This document shows positions 45,151 to 46,452 of a DNA stretch of 46,452 nucleotides, piece after piece; the stretch's first letter is position 1; each line of letters begins with the position of its first letter. The translations under genes were made by a program, and so were the position numbers. The DNA is taken from NCBI GenBank assembly GCA_937891785.1, contig CALAGN010000037.1:1-46452 (forward strand), written 5' to 3'. The notes under the pieces are model-generated. The model had not been told where the DNA came from and ran no database searches. It saw only the letters and a list, made by a program, of their open reading frames with translations. This DNA is from an uncultured Octadecabacter sp. (lineage in GTDB: Bacteria > Pseudomonadota > Alphaproteobacteria > Rhodobacterales > Rhodobacteraceae).

Positions 45151-46128
45151 TCAGGCCTTAAGATTACGCGCGGATTCCTTGATCGCATTATACTGGCCCG
45201 AGGGGCGAAACCGCCACAGATAGTCAGGCAAGATCGCCTCCATCGGGACAGGCGAGATGCCCAAAGCATCAAAGCCTTGCGCACCATCAGCCACGACATT
45301 GTCATTGGCGAGGTTCGCAACCTGATCGGCCGTTAGCGAGCCGCGCACCAGCCCGATCGACAAAAAGCGCCCGACACGAAAGCCCAAGGCCATGACGCGC
45401 GCAATCGGAAAGGGTATATTCACGACAAGACGGCGGCGGCGCACCACATGCAGCATCTCGTTCATCAATTCGCGGAATGACTGAACATCGGGGCCGCCAA
45501 GTTCGTAGACACCCGCCGTTTTACCAGCAATGCCCAGAACAGCAGCTTGCGCCACGTCATCAACATATACCGGCTGGAACAAGGTTCCCGCGCCAACGAC
45601 CGGCAACACCGGACTAAAGCGGGTCATACCTGCAAAACGGTTAAAGAAATCGTCTTCCTGCCCGAATATGATCGAAGGACGCAGGATCATCGCGTCCGGC
45701 ATATGCGCCAGCACAGCAGCTTCACCTGCCGCCTTGGTGCGGGCGTATTCACTTTTGGAATCGGCATCAGTCCCAATAGCGGAAATATGTACCATGCGCG
45801 AAACACCTTCGCTCGCGGCAATCCGCGCAATCCGTTCTGCGCCCTCGACCTGCACGGCGTTAAAGGTGTTCTTGCCAACCTCGTCGAGCACGCCGACGCA
45901 GTTCACAACCACATCGGCACTACGTGCTGCCTTACGCACGCTGTCATCATCACGAATGTTGCAAAATACAGGTTCAACCTGACCGACTACACCGAAGGTG
46001 CGCACAAACATCGACTCGTTGGGATTGCGAACCGCCACGCGGATACGCCAGCCCTCTTTGGCCATGCGACGCGCGATATACCGCCCGACAAACCCTGATC
46101 CGCCATAAATTGTGACAAGTTTGGCCAT
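45151..46128 (-). CDS. NDUFA9-like NAD(P)-binding protein (complex-I-associated type)
   Basis: The 325-residue protein is an atypical extended SDR with nucleotide motif [20 protein letters not shown] at the N-terminus. Other marks are [20 protein letters not shown] and [20 protein letters not shown], as in the NDUFA9/39-kDa subunit of complex I and its alphaproteobacterial relatives. The canonical SDR catalytic tyrosine region is [10 protein letters not shown]. No role beyond NAD(P) binding can be read. It is first in a two-gene transcript with uppP. ATG at 46128. Confidence 0.85.
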   Translation of the reverse strand: MAKLVTIYGGSGFVGRYIARRMAKEGWRIRVAVRNPNESMFVRTFGVVGQVEPVFCNIRDDDSVRKAARSADVVVNCVGVLDEVGKNTFNAVQVEGAERIARIAASEGVSRMVHISAIGTDADSKSEYARTKAAGEAAVLAHMPDAMILRPSIIFGQEDDFFNRFAGMTRFSPVLPVVGAGTLFQPVYVDDVAQAAVLGIAGKTAGVYELGGPDVQSFRELMNEMLHVVRRRRLVVNIPFPIARVMALGFRVGRFLSIGLVRGSLTADQVANLANDNVVADGAQGFDALGISPVPMEAILPDYLWRFRPSGQYNAIKESARNLKA

Positions 46129-46280
46129 GAGGAACTTTCCTACCGTTGCTTGCGCTTGGGTTTACCCCCACGCCCCCCGCGAAACAAGGCGCATTTCGGC
46201 GCGATTTCGGCGGTCCGCGGCGTTTCAAACCCAACCACCAGCTGTTATGTCGCCCATTCCAGCTTCGCAGCGGAATCGCG

Positions 46281-46309
46281 TTGACAGCACGTGCCCTGGC
46301 GCGTAAATC
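46281..46309 (+). promoter_or_regulatory. Promoter of tRNA-Leu
   Basis: TTGACA (46281-46286), a 17-nt spacer and TAAATC (46304-46309) precede the mature tRNA 5' end by 18 nt. The -35 box is perfect and the spacing is ideal. Confidence 0.75.
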
Positions 46310-46327
46310 GCCCGACATGCGATCTGT

Positions 46328-46413
46328 GCCCAGATGGCGGAATGGTAGACGCGCTAGCTTCAGGTGCTAGTACTGGCAACGGTGTGGAGGTTCGAGTCCT
46401 CTTCTGGGCACCA
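46328..46413 (+). tRNA. tRNA-Leu (anticodon CAG)
   Basis: A class II tRNA of 86 nt with encoded CCA. It has acceptor stem GCCCAGA/TCTGGGC, a D arm, anticodon stem CTAGC/GCTAG with loop TTCAGGT (anticodon CAG), a long variable arm (ACTGGCAACGGTGT), and T arm GAGGTTCGAGTCCTC. Decodes CTG. Confidence 0.97.
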
Positions 46414-46452
46414 ATAATCCCCCTATATCTTGAAGAAAACTAAGCAAAATTA

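Noticed and set aside
1-46452. Search for CRISPR arrays, insertion sequences, phage genes and toxin-antitoxin pairs
   Set aside because: No regularly spaced repeats, transposase, integrase or typical small gene pairs were seen.

Overview
The window looks like chromosomal DNA of an alphaproteobacterium of the Roseobacter group (Rhodobacteraceae). The evidence is the gene content. It holds a fused-order petABC cytochrome bc1 operon, the MarR/OmpR pair PetP-PetR beside ilvE, a gltD-gltB operon, a BacNav-type sodium channel, and a Hint-domain protein of a type common in roseobacters. I cannot fix the genus. Nearly all of the window is compact, ordinary core genome with many 1-4 nt start/stop overlaps. 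Only the first ~1 kb is visibly AT-richer and gene-poor.

Layout: (1) 1-992, a partial ClpP-fold-like secreted protein gene running off the left edge, then ~620 nt with no convincing gene, ending at the 3' end of tRNA-Lys. (2) 1155-5163, dapF-mtaB followed by two glutathione-S-transferase-like genes flanking a PaiB-like FMN-binding gene. (3) 5413-8218, petABC with a terminator on each side. (4) 8276-11591 (minus), thiBPQ thiamine transporter under a TPP riboswitch. (5) 11684-15666, aroC, a DMT transporter, an HU protein and AMP nucleosidase. (6) 15819-18264, a class II aldolase/adducin protein, an SDR-like protein and a voltage-gated sodium channel. (7) 18261-22265 (minus), a histone-deacetylase-like amidohydrolase, xseB, ispA and dxs, the last two making isoprenoid precursors. 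(8) 22431-29728 (plus), an XRE-cupin regulator, a dipeptide-binding protein, an M24 peptidase and DppBCDF: an uptake-plus-hydrolysis operon. (9) 29725-31945, petR-petP divergent from ilvE. (10) 32193-36640 (minus), a DMT transporter, queG, a GST, mtgA and a Hint-domain protein. (11) 36797-44182 (minus), gltD, two tandem unknown secreted paralogues, then gltB. (12) 44339-46413, uppP, an NDUFA9-like NAD(P)-binding protein and tRNA-Leu.

I found no insertion sequence, CRISPR array, phage, toxin-antitoxin or defence cluster. The most interesting unexplained item is the pair of paralogous secreted, cysteine-patterned proteins translationally coupled between the two glutamate synthase genes. Other points worth checking are a strong 10-bp stem after the peptide-binding-protein gene, a 17-nt repeat upstream of gltD, an operator-like palindrome upstream of ilvE, three convergent gene pairs with exactly 4-nt stop-codon overlaps, and a possibly broken gene at the left edge.
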